DNA of 64,000 bases from Bradysia coprophila (lineage: Eukaryota > Arthropoda > Insecta > Diptera > Sciaridae): the NCBI RefSeq assembly GCF_014529535.1, contig NW_023503493.1, forward strand, positions 11,812,001-11,876,000, read 5' to 3'. Of this stretch, positions 1 through 14,140 are shown in pieces (the stretch's first letter is position 1; every line of letters begins with the position of its first letter). Both the position numbers and the translations under genes were made by a program. Under the pieces are notes generated by a model. The model saw nothing but the letters and a program-made list of their open reading frames with translations. It did not search any database and was not told where the DNA came from.

Positions 1-356
1 AGTTGAGGCACAACAACATTTACTACGACGAACAACAGTCATGTTTATACAACATATAATATGAGCTACGTGCGAACCTACTCCACTAGCTATACAGAAT
101 GTTCCGAAATCAAAGCATGACGTCATTAATTGCATTGCTCGCCAAGTATGAGATACAATCATTGTCCTGCACATAATGGCCGTTTGTTTGTGTTATATAC
201 ACAGACTCACATGAGTGCTACTATAAATGCTTCTAATGAATTTTAATGAATTAAAATCCATGTTTGCTCTTGAAATCCTCTTTCATCGGAGCCATTAAAA
301 ACGGAAAAAATCTGCTCCATCGTTCAATCAACAAACAAACAAAATATTGCCTCTTT

Positions 357-701
357 TTATCGGATGGATACATTGATGTCGAAACGTGTATCTCTCTGAA
401 TAGGAATAGAAAAAGCTGATGGTAAAATGCTGTGCTCGCTTACATAACGAAAAACGGTTTTCATATATGGTAACACATCTCTAATGGGTATATCATTCAG
501 ATAACATTGAAAGCGAACGACGTTTATACGTTGAAATAAAAACATTACTGAATCATATCCTATTAGCTTTGAAGTGGAAGATTTCGTCTGATAAACAACG
601 TTATGATGCTCTTCCCCAAAAAAAAGTAGAACTAAAAAACCCCAACGTATACACATCCGAATTGGTTTTATTGGCATCAAGACCATTTTATTTACACACA
701 C
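357..701 (-). CDS. Hypothetical ORF, 114 codons at most
   Basis: An open frame with ATG codons near its start and a stop (TAA) at the left end. The predicted product begins with a hydrophobic segment (WGFLVLLFF), followed by a mixed polar region without cysteine spacing or any motif I recognise. No splice sites were needed to keep the frame open. Its length is above what is common by chance in AT-rich DNA but is not proof. It could be an exon of an unrecognised gene or chance. Confidence 0.15.
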   Translation of the reverse strand: MCVNKMVLMPIKPIRMCIRWGFLVLLFFGEEHHNVVYQTKSSTSKLIGYDSVMFLFQRINVVRFQCYLNDIPIRDVLPYMKTVFRYVSEHSILPSAFSIPIQRDTRFDINVSIR

Positions 702-2299
702 CAGAGAGGGAAAAGCGAATATTTATTTTAGCCAAATGATACAAAACGTTACCTTTGACATTAGATGGGGCGCAGAATCTGAGAACCGTGATGTAATAAC
801 CGACTATATTATTTCGCGATGTGGCTTCAATTCACCTCTCTCGGTGGCTCTAAGTTTTCTTCTTTCATTTATCCCCAGTCAGTGACGCGACTTGCATGTG
901 AAAATATTTTTTATTAAAAATTCCATCAACAGAACAGAACTTGTTTTCGGTGTTCGGTGAAGAATTGTTAATATTTTTTTGTGCCATCGGATTTGCAGTG
1001 ATATGGTGGGAATGTGTTGATTTTAACGGTTGAAGTGATTTGCGTAAATTTGTTTCATGCTTAACACTTACAACATTAGAGGTAAAAGGTGTGTATGGAA
1101 ATGATTCGGAAACAACTTCCAAGGCAGACAAATTGACGAAATAATTTCTTTCGAAAAAAAAACCCGAAAGATTCTCTGAGTTCCCCCCTTCTATGTAACT
1201 CTGATGTTCTCCAAGCTCAACTGTGAACGTGTTTAAGTCCAAATTAACATTTTATAGGGGGCATTATGAGTATTCTAATTCAAAAAAGAAACCGTCAACA
1301 AAAGTGAAGAGCTGTGAAAATGTTGTTGAATTAACCACGGCTTATGTGATTATATTTCAGGCAAACCACCACAAACCATTGAAAAGTATTTAACGTTACA
1401 ACAATAGGCTTTAATTGTAGACTGAAAGTTTGACGAAATAATGTTTGTTCTCGACCTACATTTTTTTTCGCTGGCTTAATTAAATTATGAAATTTATCTG
1501 ATTGAAAATGGTGTTTATGACACAGAACTTGATGGAAATGTGACGACATTACAGAATTGATTACGATTAGTTCCAGTTTTCTTAATATAATGTCTTCAAA
1601 TTGCATACTAACGATGCCTGATTAAACCTGATGTAAGATTGTTTAGACAAAGCTAAAATTTTCAGAATGCAACGAACCACTTGAATTTCAGGTCTGCGAA
1701 CTTTATAGTGCTGGTAACAGTAAATCATAAGAAATTTGCGAAAACAGTGAGGTATGTAAAGGGAAAACAATCTGCAGAAATCGGACCCATTTTCCCTAGA
1801 GTCTAGGCCTTTTTAGATGGCATGTCCCCTTATTTCGTCTCGTTCTTCTTTGTTACACAAATTCTAAGAACATCAGAGCACTGCAAATGAGGTATCAATG
1901 AAAAGCTTAGACAATGTATGTTACGACTAGCATCTTAGGTTCACATTAAGCGTCATCAGTACCAGCCCAGACCTGTCTAAAGTTCACACAGATTTTGAAA
2001 AAAATTTCTTTCATTTTTTGCAAACATATATCAATGAATCTAATCAAACTAGGCATGACCCGAAAGTACTTGAGCTCAGCTTTCCAACGAGCCCACTCTT
2101 ACCCGGAACGATCATTTATAACGGCCTAAAATTTCGGATAAAAAACAATATTTTCCAACTTCGAAGATCTTCCACCAACAACCAGGTGTGGCTCGAGACT
2201 GTGTGAGGCCTGTTTTGAGGTCTACTGGCAAAGACCTTTCAAACCATGTATATATCCATCCCAGACGAAGTGGGTCCGATTTTGATAGATGGATTTTCA

Positions 2300-2882
2300 T
2301 AAGAATCCTCTCACTTTTTTGATGAAAACGTCCTCTATGTCCTCTTTTTTTCAGGTCTTTTTCTTTTTTAAGTAAATTTGATGCAGCTCATACCTAAAGA
2401 ACGAAAAATTTTCGCTGCGCAGCATTAACTATTAATCTTCTCTGTCAGAGAATCTCTGAAAGATAATACAACGAAATCTTAATCTAAAAAAAAAAAAAAT
2501 TCACACGCTCCGCTCGCATTAAAAGTATAAAATAGTGTAGCGTTGTGTGACATACCAAAGATCACGCAAGGATAAGGTAAAACGAAGTCTGTGTTTAGGT
2601 TTTTGAAGTGGATGTTATCACTGAGAAGGAATCCAAAAGAATATCAGGACGACTTCAGTGCATATTTGCACAGAGCATTTTTGAATATTTTTGTTTTCAG
2701 CATGAATTGTGGTGGAAGTTACGCAATAGTTACACAAAGTGCATGTACAGTCGTTGTAATTCCGCGTCAGAGATTCACTTTTCATCCTCTTTTTTGAATG
2801 TGAAAGCGTCCTCTTTTTCTCCTCTTTTTTGACGCCAAAATGTCCTCTTTTTCAAAATTCAAAAATGGGAACCCTATAAGAC
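2300..2882. mobile_element. Degenerate hAT-like repeat end
   Basis: The stretch holds several copies of a GTCCTCTTTTT-type motif (near 2330-2350, 2810-2830 and 2845-2855) and ends with GGGAACCCTA at about 2868-2877. In insect genomes, ends that read TAGGGTTCCCA followed by GTCCTCTTTTT are seen on hAT-type elements. That family link is from memory. I did not find a clean opposite terminus or a target-site duplication, so the boundaries are approximate. Confidence 0.3.
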
Positions 2883-3567
2883 ACATACCGTTCGTTAGAA
2901 GTAGTAGGTGTCCAAAGCTCACCAATTTTAAAGAATTTTTCTACAGGTAAGGTCAGTGAAATTTAGACATTAATTTTCTTCAGCTGGTCCACTCATAGAA
3001 ACAGCTGAAGCGAATCCATGTGTAAAGATTATTGTCGTCCCAGTTCATTAACATACAACATTCTTCTACCAGATATTTAATCAAACAAAGTATGGGCTGA
3101 AACTCGTTGACCTTAGCATTAACATGAATACATTTATATTCCGATTGGACATGTGTAGCAGATTTAACACGAGACCAGGAAGACTCGTTTTTCCACTTTC
3201 GAAGACCTAACACAATTGATAGAGTGGATAGAAAATATCTGTGCCCTGTTTGGGATTCTAGGGACCGACACCTCTCTACAACTCGACCATAAGAAAAACG
3301 AGCCATCAGAACAGTCGGAGCGTTTGCTGCGACTGAGCCCCGTACAAACCCGTATATCTATTGCGTACGTGACCCTATTGCGTCTGTCACCCTACTTTGA
3401 CCGTAAACCTATTGCGCCGGTTAATGTATTTAAAGTAAAATTATTATGGAATGTGTACATCTTAGAAATTGCGCATAGCGCAATTACGAAGCCCCGTACG
3501 ACGTTCCTTTCAAATGAAAGAAAAATTTCAAATAGCCCTAAAATTTTAATTTATTGAGTATAATTAC

Positions 3568-4610
3568 ACATAGGGCCCTAGTACCGGCCTTAGTCCGAGG
3601 ACCCAAATTTATTTTTTTTCAACTACATTCTATTCGGCTTTCGATTACCTTCTAAATTAAACAAAAATTACGACAAACGGATGAAATTTACTCGAGTTGT
3701 ATGTAAAATACACATAGGGCCCTAATACCAGCCTTAGTCCGAGGACCAAATTTATTTTTTTTCAACTACATTCTATTCGGCCTTTGATTACCCTCCAAAT
3801 AAAACAAAAAATACGGAAAACTGATGAAATTTGCTCGAGTTCTATGTAAAATACACATAGGGCCCTAGAAGCGGCCTTAGTCCGAGGACCCAAATTTAAT
3901 TTTTTTTCAACAACATTCTATTCGGCCTTTGATTACCTTCCAAATGAAACAAAAATTACGAAAAACGGATGAAATTTGCTCGAGTTATATGTAAAATACG
4001 CATAGGGCCCTAGTAGCAGCCTTAGTCCGAGGACCCAAATTTAATTTTTTTTTCAACAACATTCTATTCGGCCTTTGATTACCTTCCAAATGACACAAAA
4101 ATTACGAAAAACGAATGAAATTTACTCGAGTTCAATGTAAAATACACATAGGGCCCTAGTAGTGGCCTTAGTCCAAGGACCCAAATTTAATTTTTTTTCA
4201 ACAACATTCTATTCGGTCTTTGATTACCTTCCAAATGAAACAAAAATTACGAAAAACGGATGAAATTTGCTCGAGTTATATGTAAAATACACATAGGGCC
4301 ATAGTAGCGGCCTTAGTCCAAGGACCCAAATTTAATTTTTTTTTCAACAACATTCTATTCGGTGTTCGATTATCTTTCAAATGAAACAAAAATTACGAAA
4401 AACGGATGAAATTTACTCGAGTTGTATGTAAAATACGCATAGGGCCCTAGTAGCGGCCTTAGTCCGAGGACCCAAATTTAATTTTTTTTCAACAACATTC
4501 TATTCGGCTTTTGATTACCTTCCAAATGACACAAAAATTACGAAAAACGAATGAAATTTACTTGAGTTCTATGTAAAATACACATAGGGCCCTAGTAGCT
4601 TTTCACTTCT
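3568..4610. repeat. 145-bp tandem repeat array, about seven units
   Basis: The anchor CACATAGGGCCCTAG (or CGCATAGGG...) recurs at about 3567, 3711, 3854, 3999, 4145, 4290, 4436 and 4581, giving periods of 143-146 bases. Each unit also carries CTTAGTCCGAGGACCCAAA, an A/T tract, ACATTCTATTCGG and CTCGAGTT. Units differ by scattered substitutions and by length of the T run. The last unit breaks off at about 4600. The array is the interior of the HINE-like element. Confidence 0.9.
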
Positions 4611-4885
4611 AAGGCCCTAACTCACGGTCCACTCACCCGATTTTAAAAAACTTTTTTTTCCTGGATTGGTATTGACAATACCTATCATTTGCCGTGTCAT
4701 TTACATTTCCATCGTTTGTTTTGCCATAAATATCACCAAAAGACCTTAAATCACTTAGGTGGCCCTAACTCACGAAGGGCCGACCCGAATATGCCCATCT
4801 TCGAACTTAGCCTCACTATTTTGACTATCTTTCAGGGAAAAAAAAATTTTTGAAATCGGATTTGATTTACTCAAGATATCGACGT

Positions 4886-4986
4886 GACGGACAGACGGAC
4901 AGACGGACAGACGGACAGACGGACAGACGGACAGACGGACAGACGGACAGACGGACAGACGGACAGAAGGACAGACGGACAGACGG
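4886..4986. repeat. (GTCY)n microsatellite
   Basis: About twelve copies of the 8-mer GACGGACA in tandem, with one variant unit (GAAGGACA). On the minus strand this reads (GTCCGTCT)n, that is GTCY. Translations of this stretch in several frames give TDRRTDGQ-type repeats and are not genes. Confidence 0.95.
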
Positions 4987-5119
4987 CCCAAATTTTTATT
5001 GCGGATTCGTCATCTATGAACATAGGCAAACACTTTGCCCTTACCGTCTGCTTCGAATTCCATCAATTACACACGGCATCGTAATCCTATAAGCCCCTTC
5101 GTACTTCGTACGGGGCTAA

Positions 5120-8100
5120 AAAAGATCCAATTGTAGCTGGTTGGTCTTTAAAAGAATCGCTCAATCAGGTTGAGTTTATATCGTTCTCACAGTGATAATC
5201 ACGCTGAAAATCTAGAGTCTGGAGATTTTTCGTATTTCAGACTATCTGCCTCTCCGAAGGGAAATCTAGTAAATCTTGTACAACAATCGTATTCATAACA
5301 TAGTTGATTACAATTTAGCCGATGGCAAGCATTGCATCAGCTAAGTTAACAAATCTATTACTTCACATGATCTGATCAAAAAGATTCTTCAACCGCCCAA
5401 TTCAAAATCTCTTACTTCATTAGTGTTAACATACATTTTGGTATAAAGGACAACATTGGGCGGATGTCATTCCTAATTTTGACGGTTGATCAATGTTGAT
5501 GTCCATAACAGATGATACAGTTGTGCGTAAAAGATTTTTATCTGTCTCCGTCCAGTCGTCTGTAATATTCTATTAGTACGTTCGTTATCGCTACATTTCG
5601 CCATCGTCAACCCCAATGCCAATCCACTATCCTCTTAACTGTAGACTACTTCTATGTATACAGTCTAGTCCCATATCTACGACAATCGAAGTGCTTGTGG
5701 CAGTATGCAAATAATTATGAATTCCATTATTAAAGTTGCACTGCACGTCGACCTGCACGTATACACACCACTTCGCATTTCATTTAGTCATATGGCAATA
5801 TTTATTTTGGATAATAAACAATCGGTTAGATCGCAACGGAACAAAAACGCAAAAATAATCCACAGGCACATCAACCTCTTAACGATTATTTACTTTTGCG
5901 AATACGACTCTATTTATGGTGAACAACATTGTTTTTTTGCATCATATCGTACACAACCGATGACGACTTTATTTCATGTTTTTTTTTCCTCTTGTTTCTG
6001 TGTACTTGTTCGTGTCTGCCTTCCGTAGTAATAATATGAACAACTAGGCCAGACCAGTTTCCATGTGGCATTTCGTACATTGTTGGTTTTTCCTTATCGA
6101 TTATGTGGAATTACACGTAATCCTCCCATAAATATCAAGTTTATTTCTAAGGTTTCGTCGTTGTTAGACGACTCAAAGTATGAATTTATTCCGACGATTC
6201 TATTCCCAAATGAATTTATAAAAACTTAAAAGTGGAAATTTTCACGTTCACGTTTCATATACACATGCCACTCAATAATTATTATTTTTCATCGAAATGT
6301 TATTGGAGACGTTTTATGATTCGCTTTGGCCATTAGCCTATAAATATAAACATAAATAGTTCTCTCCCCCCATTTGATTGCATACCATCAATCGACTGTT
6401 TTTTCATATAAATATCTAAACCAATAAAAATATATCAAAGACAACCATTACGTCACAATTTGCCATTTTCGGCCGAAGCTTTTTACAGTTATGCTCATCC
6501 AGGAATCAACAACAACATCAAACGAAAGAAAAACCTTCCTCAAGCTCACTCGAATTGACGTCACACTTGAAATGATGTTGATTTTCTCCACTCCATCCAT
6601 CTCTCTTCGCGATCGACCAAACTTACGGTGTGCTGAGCGAATTATTATTATTTTTTTTATCGGGAAGTGAAAACATTGCGCTGTTGTGTGCGCAAACGGT
6701 TGTTTAGCTTTTAAAATAAAAAATCTCTCTCTTGGTTTGTTGATGGTTCGAGGAGAGCCGATTGCTGTGTATCCATATCGGAGAGTAATGAGTCGAGGAA
6801 ATTTTCATTAAAATCAGTTCCAAGGCAACCGTTAAATGACTCGGCCATAGTCAACGGGAAACGTGTTGCGTGCGAAAGAAGAAAGAAGAAGATTTTTTTC
6901 TTGTAATATTTTCAGTGCAAAAGCGAGTTTATTTCTGGAACTATTTGGTTTATACGTTCTCATCATCCCACTGGTTTTTTTTTCATTCATTCGTGTGTGA
7001 TAAACAGTACCGACAAATCAATTTTGTTTTTAGTTTATCAAATGCAATCAATCGGAACCGATATTTGTGTTATGTATGGACGTGAAATTTAATTTTACTG
7101 TGAAACGATGTGAGTGAGTTGATATGTAATTCTTTTTTACGGTTCTCTCCTTAGCCAGTAACTCACCGAACATATAATTCACTTTTTATTGATCAACTTC
7201 ATTCGACACTGGAACAAAGATATTGCCCTTTCCGAGTGTGACATTTTTTTTTGTTTGATTATTTTGCTCTGTATTGTTTCTGTTGTCTTACATCTGGCTT
7301 TGTGCATAAATTAATCAAAAGAAATATTTTTTTCTTCATTTTCAATCACTTTGTATTTCTCATAAACGTTCAAGTTCATTACAAGGTATTGTGTTCATGC
7401 ACCTAAACCATTTTGTTCGACGTCTACGCTTACAACGAGCGATTATAAGGCAAAGTGGTTTTTTTTGTTGTATCATTTTTTTTTGCTACACAGACCATAA
7501 TATACCGTGTACATGTATACAAAGAGATGAATGCCAATTTATATTTTACTGCGTCTATTAGAATAATGATAACGTTCATTCAAATTATTATGTGCCCAAA
7601 TTGATTCATTTAAGAATGAATTGAATTTTGCGTATGCATTGACATTGAGACTCAATGATTGAGTCAAATGATCGTGTAGAATTGTCGTTATCTTAAAGGG
7701 AAATAATAAGAGAAATTAGATTGTTGTTTGGATGTAAGCTTCTTGGTCGGACCAAAAATATGAGTACTAATAAACAGCTAGATAAAAATTCAATTTTCAA
7801 CAATAAAACATTAAATATGATTAAGTAAAATACGAAATGCTAGATATGATATAATTAGTGCCAGATAAAAAACGTTACGTTCTAGATAAGAAATACATAA
7901 TAAGACCTAAACGAATTTCAGTCAAACAGAACGCTGTTCTATAATTGAAATGACGTACCGCTTTTCTGTCGCATTTTTTCCTTAAGAAAGCTTAATCTGT
8001 AAAAAGGACTTATCAATACTTTTTAGAAAGCTGATGACAGATTGAATCCAATAAGATTCACATTCCGGAGCCTATTTTGATGAGTTACAAATTCTTAAAA

Positions 8101-11100
8101 TTCCGAGAAGCTCTCAAAATTCTTGAAAATATCCCAAAATTCCTAAAGTCACAAAACAAACATAGGTATTTCGATAAGCGATCTAAGGAGTGAATATAGC
8201 GTAAACCGTTTCTTACAGGCGCTTCACGCAAAAGTGAAATCCAACAGTTTTGAATTTTGTTCTCATATAAATTTCGTCAAACGAATAAAAATCTAGATTG
8301 CGAATTTTGGTATTTCGTTGCAAGTCGTGTTCAGAAAATAAAAATCTAGACTTTCATTTGTTAAACACAATTTTTGTACACTCACAACAAATCACAATAA
8401 TTTTCAAAATCCGGAAAATCTAGATCTTCACTTGTTAAACAAAAATTTTCAGATTTTTGGTGAGTACCCTCCGTATCCCGAATACCTGGAAACTGCCATT
8501 GGGGAATGTATGTGATTTTTGTAAACGGAAAATTTTGACTCAGAAACCGGATAGTAAACATTATTTGCTAATATCAGCAACCAGATTCGCAAGAAGTGTG
8601 ATACTATAAACCTTTCAGACAATTATAATAAGTTAAACAGAAAACAGTTAAATCTGTTACTTCTCTTGTTCAATACACATCCAAGCATTCTAAGGAAAAT
8701 CTATTACTTCATTCGTTTGAACATACAATTCAATAAATAGGACCACATTAACCAGAGAGCGGTAATCGGTTATTTTTGGTAATTTTTTGTTGATAACTAA
8801 TGATTAGCCGATTCTGAAAGATTAATAGATTAAGACGTAGCAAAACGTATGGCAGTGGTTTTTTCTTTCGTACCTGACAACCTGACAAATCTTAAGGTTC
8901 CTTTAATTAATCGCATCGTCAAAATCACTCAGGGTAATTGCATTCTATTTCTTGCATCCGACGATTTGATTAAGTGGGCGTATCCTTGTTCCGAGGACTG
9001 ATTCCATTGGCACAGAGCAGTTTATAGTTCATGATTGATCTATCTGATGAACCAATAGCATTGACTAATCGTTCACGATTGGGAAATATCCTATAAACAC
9101 TGTCAACTCTGGTAGTCTAACTCGGTACGTTACATGGTTTTGCTGTTCCGATTGAGTTAAATGGACTCTTCTCTTAGGATTACTCTCAGATTTGGTTCCC
9201 CATTAAACTGGCTATTATTAGCACAGCTAAATGCAGTAAGTCCAGTAGGGTGCGAAATATCACCTTTTAAAGTTTATCAAAATTTCTGGCCTTTGGCTAA
9301 AATATTCTTTTTGATATTTTCTAACAATGATTGAGGACATGTCAGATAACTGTTCTTGCTCTGTATCCCCTTGACAGTACCTATCCAATGAACTGCCACA
9401 CATTTATGTCCATAGTCTATAGCGGCAGTAAATCATGCACATCCTTCGACTTTTGAACCCTTACCTAAGCGTATATAAAAATTAAACGATTGCGGTCTTA
9501 GGCTATTGGGACCAAGTGCTTAAGCAAACCGTCGCTAGAAAATAGCTCCGACGGAGCGTGGTCCACGTTCAAAAATCCCTCAATATAACATTGTCTAATT
9601 TTTTCGGAACACTTTTTCCGTTACCCTATTGACAGACGATGGTAATAGGTATTCTAAAAATGTAGTACAAATATATGGCAAGATTAAAAGTATGTATTTC
9701 TCTCAGCTGATATGTTATCATCATCTTAATTACTATTACCCGAATATTTACTCGCTTCGTATATCTAAAATATTACATGCTTTGAATACGGAATGCAGAT
9801 GTAGTCGCAGGCCCGGACTGGCCGTATGAAGCTACCTGGAAAATTGCAAGTGCGCCGTTAGTAATTTAAATTAATTTGCTATATTGTCGCCTTTGAAAGG
9901 AGCTTTTTGGTGGTTTTTCTTCACTTTCAGCGCTTCTGTCTTTTATTGTAAAGTCTTCGGTAGAAACCACAGGAATTAAATTAAATGACAGTGTCGATTT
10001 TCCGGCCGACGTGCAAACGAAAATAGATATTTGTCGTGCTTGGACACAATAACAAATTCCTTAAATAAAAACAAAAATCGAGCAAAAAACAAACATACAC
10101 AATGCGTACCCACATGTGCATAATCATCGCTTTGATAAATTTCCGGTTGAGTAAAGTTTTACCAGTCAAACAGCCAGACTAATTTGTTCCCATGCGTTCA
10201 CTATACACAACCCATCCGACCCTCTGTTGTTGTTCAAACTCTTTACACGAATTGTTATTATTTATAAGCACAAAATGACCTGAACATTTTTTGTTTGGTT
10301 TTTCGTTTTAAATGGAAACGAAAATTGGCTGAACAACAAGTGGTTTTTACCTTAACTCTCCAATGACCCAATAACACCGGCACGCAATCTCCTATGTCAT
10401 GGCATTGTCATTTATGCATGAATTTACAAAATTGACCGAGCTGAGAATACATGCGATTTATTAGTTCGGCGGAGAATTTTTCATTTTGCCGGGCGATTTC
10501 AATTACATTAATGACGATGGCAAACATGATTAGAATCCATTAATTATGTCCCGGAAGTTAGTTTCGTTGAACGGTTTTTTTTCTCTCTCTCTCGTATGAA
10601 CGTGGTAATTTCCGATGGGATCTGATACGATATTTTATGGTGGTTAAGTGGTGGTATCGAGATGCAAATTAAGGGATGATGTTTGGTTTCCGTTGTGGGA
10701 AGTTACTTATGATAGGCACTTTGTGATCAATTAATTGCAGGTAATTTTTTAATGGCTTGAATGATGTACTCGATAATGTTGATTGCGACTGATAAGTTGA
10801 AAATTCAATTACTAAAGCATCCATCCACTCCTGCCGTTGTAATTTGTACGAATAAAAACGAGACCAGTAACCACAACACATATTATGATAACCTGAGCGG
10901 TGAATATTAAAATCCGCCATCCATAACCACGACATTAATTTATGTCGGTAATTTGTATTCGTAACCAACATTACCGTTCATGTTCGCATAATGAACGATG
11001 GTAATTGTCGCAATTGTTCTGCTCATCAACAATATCGAACTGGTACCTTCAATATCTGTAGTTTTGACAAATAATAATCTGCGTTTACAACCCACCAAGG

Positions 11101-14100
11101 ATTTGGAACACAGAAACGGGTTGGCTCAGTTGCAGCGTATTGGCCTTCCACCAAGAAAATCCAGATTCAATACCGGTGAAGACAAATTCTCTATAGGGTC
11201 TTTCTCTGTTTAGCATAAAAATAAAGTTCCTAAGCATACTAAAGCTTCAAAATCTGGGTAGAGGGGGCGTTTGGTGCCCTCAATGAACACAGAAGAATGA
11301 CAATGAACTCTCTCGACAAAAATCTGAGTCTAACTTTAGGCACAGGAACAATATCCTAAAAGATGGTTCGGAATGTGGTCCACTCACCAACCCGCAACAG
11401 CCAGCGTGGTGCTTTAAGGCTAAATACCGGTTCTCGTAACAGTGCTTTTGCCGGCAATGCATGCGAAAACTGTTCCCTCGATTCTTCATTTGACTTTAAC
11501 CGATTCAATCAGGTTTGATGTGTTCACAAATCTAACAATCGATTCAAATCTACCTGCGGCTGAATTGTCAACTTTCACATTGTGGCAACTTAATCGAGTA
11601 GACGAAAGTAGACAAGTTTACCATTACGCTATTGAGATGTTACATAGTGAACTTTCGCTAAATTCCTTCTCAAAATTTTTGGCCTATAACCTGTTTAAAT
11701 TACCCACCCAGCCTGACATCGTTGACAACCTGTTTAATTTGATTCGAATTCTCATGAGTGTTACAATCAATTAACACTGAATTAATTCATTATTACATGA
11801 GCACGACATGTCGTCCAAAACTATCAAATTATGGTTCACACATCGTTGTCTTTTTGTGTAACTTCGCTATGATCGAATGATGACATCAAAAGTCCATATC
11901 AATTGCCTAATTATCGCGTTACTGTTTATTGACATCAAACATAAAAATCATTAATGTTTTACTACTCTTTCCCATTTGCTTCACAGACAAATCCGTACAG
12001 TCAATCTATTCAATTCCCATTGCACTATGAAATTTCGGTGATTCTCATCCACATAATACACAAAACATTCCATAAAATCTCAATTTTACATTTTCCAATA
12101 TAAATAATTAATGTTCGGAACACCAGCACCATACCATACCAGTGCTGGCTTCTAACACTGCATACATTTTATTATATTAGATACATTGAAGTGTGGCTTG
12201 AATTTGAGTTTACTTCGATTCCCATGTGTAAAATATAGGTGACAATTTACCCACGATATAATTTGTGTATAAATTTCATTTTATTTACTTAGACTACTGA
12301 AGCTGCACCTGAATGTAAATATTGGATTTTTGTATTACCATTTATTGCGTCAATAATTAATTTTATCAGCGATGCTTTATTATTAGAATGGAACGGAGGA
12401 AATTGTGTCGATTGTGAAGGGTTTGGAATACGCAGATGTTCGTTTTTCCATTGTGGGATTGGGTGGAATCGATGTAATCTCATTTCCGGAAATAAAAAGG
12501 TTCGCGTCTGTTGTGTAGGTCGAACAAAACCCTTGAATGTATTAATCCGTAACCAGTCTATGGTCGCGATGAAAAATTAAACAAATTGAATCTACACAGA
12601 AGATAGATGACATGCCGGGTTTCTACACGTGCAGAAAAATCTTCTGTTTCGCCTTAAGAGGAATCTTCATTTCGTACAATTGTAGCCTATATTTGGACGA
12701 AAAAATATTATATTTTTGATGATGCACTCGCATTCTTTTTGGAAGAAGTAAAAACAACGTTTGGTGTTGAAATGTATTAGTTTTGAAAAAAAAAATAGAA
12801 ATGTTTGTGGCGATGTAACTAGGTCCGAGAAAACTCAAAATCTGTGTCAATTTTCGTGAACTATTAAGTTTTCATTGTTTTTACTTTTTCCAGAAAGGAT
12901 GCAAGTGCAAAACTATCATCAAATATGTAGGCTACAAATTTGCCAAGTGAAGACTCCTCTTAATAGCACCGTTTATAAATTCAAGTCTTGTTTCCACTTA
13001 AAAATATTCCCCGTTAGAGAGCACAGGTAAGGATTTCTATTGGTTGAAGCTTGTCTCTATTGTTTTTTTAACCAATAAAAATATTTCACGAATAAAATGT
13101 TTAAATCTGTTACTTCATTTGTTGAAAGTATTTTTATTGATTTTGACATTACCCGACAACAGGTCGCAAAAATAACAGCATAGTACCCATAACAATATTG
13201 CTTCGTATGATTGAAGTATTTATAATGCAATCGTTTTACTTCATGAGCCCGTGTTCCACGTTTGTCTTTGTCATCGAATCTTTTCATCAAATTTCATGGA
13301 TTTTCGAAAACTTCTTTTCTTTTTCTGTAAGCCTGAAGGGTCGAGGTATTAAAACAGTAAAAGATCTTTAAAATAGATCGCAGATGTCCATTATGGATGT
13401 CTCTTGAAATATGGTTTCCACTCAACAAAAAGTATTCCGTGTGAGAGCCGTGAGAAAGGAAGCTGTCAAGTAAACAAAGGAAATCTAAAAAAAATCAATT
13501 TTGGCTCTGATACGGAGTAGTTTTGGTAAGTTGAAATCGGGGTCTTAAGGGGAGAGTATTCTTAATAATAAGTCGCACCACGTAATACTCTTTATCAATA
13601 TTCTTTGTTGCCCATGGTATCTAATACACAATTCTCTAGATTAGGAACCGGATTGATCGCATTTTTCTTGTTGTTTCTTATATTTCCTGTGCTTGTCAAT
13701 TTTGTTTCCCATCTTCTTCCAATTTTCCTACCTTTGTGCTGTGAATTGGGGACTTTATTGAAGCTTATGCACCTTATTATAAAACACAGACACACTCGTT
13801 CTACAAGTTGAATTTATTCACTATTCCGCCTATATTCCGAATGGAATGAGCATGGCTCTAAAAATTACATTTGATTCAAACACTATCTTCAATCTCAATG
13901 ATCTTCAAATAAAAAAACATTTTACATCTCACCACTTTTATTGACATTAAATATTTACATTCGTTTCGTTTCTGCAGCATAATGCGCTAAATCAATACCA
14001 TCAGACGGGGCTACTGCTACCCTGTTCATCATATAAATGGAATAATTTACGGTATACACTCGAATACAGTGCATAAATAAGTCACAAAAGCAATCAACAC

Positions 14101-14140
14101 ATTTGCCAAAAATCAAAGCAATAAACAAACCTACACCAAA
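5120..14140. other. Non-coding region upstream of rdgB
   Basis: No recognisable protein domain or RNA gene was found in these 9 kb. Short open frames occur (for example 10998-11213 and 11442-11774 on the plus strand) but have no motif. Stretches near 5400-5470 and 8690-8760 share a degenerate ATCTATTACTTCATT / ACATACA pattern, suggesting an old dispersed repeat. Part of this region presumably holds the promoter and 5' non-coding exon(s) of rdgB, which I could not locate. The start codon of rdgB is at 14141. Confidence 0.4.

Larger units (their letters stand above)
1..3335. other. Non-coding stretch, mostly unassigned
   Basis: AT-rich DNA with no gene I can recognise. The only sizeable open frames are on the minus strand at 357-701 and 865-1242; neither shows a domain, and the second has no ATG start. 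From about 2300 to 2880 there are repeated motifs of the type GTCCTCTTTTT and a terminal GGGAACCCTA, described in a separate entry. The rest could be upstream regulatory sequence of rdgB or of a gene to the left, but nothing in the sequence decides this. Confidence 0.4.
3336..5119. mobile_element. Non-autonomous Helitron/Helentron-type element (HINE, DINE-1/mini-me-like)
   Basis: Four seen features fit a HINE. (1) AGCCCCGTAC occurs at 3336 and again at 3490, and its inverse CGTACGGGGCT sits at 5107-5117. (2) A tandem array of about 145-bp units occupies 3568-4610. (3) A (GTCY)n microsatellite lies at 4886-4986 (GACGGACA on this strand). (4) The 3' end is a short hairpin, AGCCCC at 5092-5097 pairing with GGGGCT at 5112-5117, followed by CTAA (5116-5119), which matches the Helitron CTRR end. 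DINE-1 and mini-me elements of flies combine subterminal inverted repeats, roughly 150-bp internal tandem repeats and (GTCY)n. There is no transposase or Rep/helicase frame. The left boundary is uncertain. Confidence 0.6.

Noticed and set aside
865..1242. Minus-strand 125-codon frame
   Set aside because: Begins at TTG with no ATG near the start, shows no domain and no clear splice acceptor; treated as chance.
3568..4610. Regular repeats that could be taken for a CRISPR array
   Set aside because: Units are 145 bp long and similar along their whole length, with no unique spacers, and the host is an insect.
4770..5092. Open frames of SVCPSVRL or TDRRTDGQ type across the microsatellite
   Set aside because: They are direct translations of the (GTCY)n repeat in different frames and strands.
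11442..11774. Plus-strand 110-codon frame
   Set aside because: No signal peptide, domain or splice context; composition is ordinary for AT-rich non-coding DNA.
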